A stretch of 6,195 nucleotides of DNA from CAYLZN01 sp964387935 (GTDB taxonomy: Bacteria > Acidobacteriota > Vicinamibacteria > Vicinamibacterales > JAFNAJ01): assembly GCA_964387935.1 (NCBI GenBank), contig CAYLZN010000342.1, positions 1-6,195 on the forward strand. Reading direction: 5' to 3'. Shown here in pieces: positions 5,897-6,195 of this stretch (the first letter of the stretch is position 1; the number at the start of each line of letters is the position of its first letter). The position numbers and the translations under genes were made by a program. The notes below the pieces were generated by a model. The model made no database searches. It was not told where the DNA came from and saw nothing but the letters and a program-made list of their open reading frames with translations.

Positions 5897-6195
5897 ATGC
5901 GCGTGCTGTACTGCGCGATCGACCAGCAGGTGCCCGGCACGACAGGCGGGTCGGTCCACGTGCTCGGCGTGGCGAGCGCGCTCGCCGCACGCGGTCACGA
6001 GGTTCACGTCGCGACGGGGCGTGGCGAAGGCGCCTGGCCGGATCCGCATGTCACGTGGCACGAGGTGCGCGCGCCACTCGGCCGTCCTCACCTGCGGCTC
6101 GCGCGGGCCGGAGCGGTGCGACGCCTGGCCGCAACGGTCCGGCCGGACGTGGTGCTGGAGCGCTACCACAACTTCGGCGGAGAGGGGATGCTGGC
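5897..6195 (+). CDS. GT-B glycosyltransferase, N-terminal part (runs off the window)
   Basis: Ninety-nine complete codons are visible before the window ends, with no stop. The translation begins MRVLYCAID and continues with GGSVHVLGVASALAARGHEV (17-36), the glycine-rich acceptor loop and first helix of a GT4-type GT-B glycosyltransferase; RPDVVLERYH (82-91) is the strand and loop that ends the second half of the Rossmann domain, followed by NFGGEG (92-97). The donor-binding domain is missing, so neither its activity nor its sugar can be judged. The ATG lies six bases after the methyltransferase stop, without a clear Shine-Dalgarno, so it belongs to the same operon. It resembles the GT-B gene at 3591-4796 only at the level of fold, so it is not a recent duplicate. 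Confidence 0.85.
   Translation, partial: MRVLYCAIDQQVPGTTGGSVHVLGVASALAARGHEVHVATGRGEGAWPDPHVTWHEVRAPLGRPHLRLARAGAVRRLAATVRPDVVLERYHNFGGEGML

Overview
This is a very GC-rich, gene-dense bacterial window. It has one divergent intergenic region and, to its right, a compact run of five co-directional genes. The GC bias at third codon positions creates many long shadow reading frames. Gene content and style suggest a member of the Acidobacteriota (Vicinamibacteria-like) or a similar high-GC soil lineage: glycosyltransferases mixed with methyltransferases, sigma-54 regulators, and starts with little or no Shine-Dalgarno sequence. That placement is inference; no marker gene is present.

Left part (1-1212, minus strand): a two-component response regulator of the NtrC type. 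It has an intact receiver domain and an intact sigma-54 AAA+ domain; the window edge cuts off its C-terminal DNA-binding domain. A 96-bp gap (1213-1308) separates it from the plus-strand genes. The gap holds a good Shine-Dalgarno for the regulator and a -10-like hexamer facing each way.

Right part (1309-6195, plus strand): in order, a CPBP-family intramembrane protease, a multi-pass GT-C-like glycosyltransferase that overlaps it by ATGA, a cytoplasmic GT-B glycosyltransferase, a SAM-dependent methyltransferase with an N-terminal zinc ribbon, and the start of a second GT-B glycosyltransferase that runs off the window. Gaps are 4 bp of overlap, 18 bp, 17 bp and 6 bp, so this is very probably an operon. 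A second internal promoter may lie before the methyltransferase.

Together the genes look like part of a pathway that builds and methylates a cell-surface glycan or glycolipid. The two GT-B enzymes would use nucleotide-sugars in the cytoplasm, the GT-C-like enzyme a lipid-linked sugar at the membrane, and the methyltransferase would decorate the product. The CPBP protease is the odd member. I see no CRISPR array, RNA gene, insertion sequence or phage gene. I do not see a clearly unprecedented system. The points most worth a second look are the protease-glycosyltransferase coupling and the shared GGTANNNT elements upstream of starts that mostly lack a Shine-Dalgarno.
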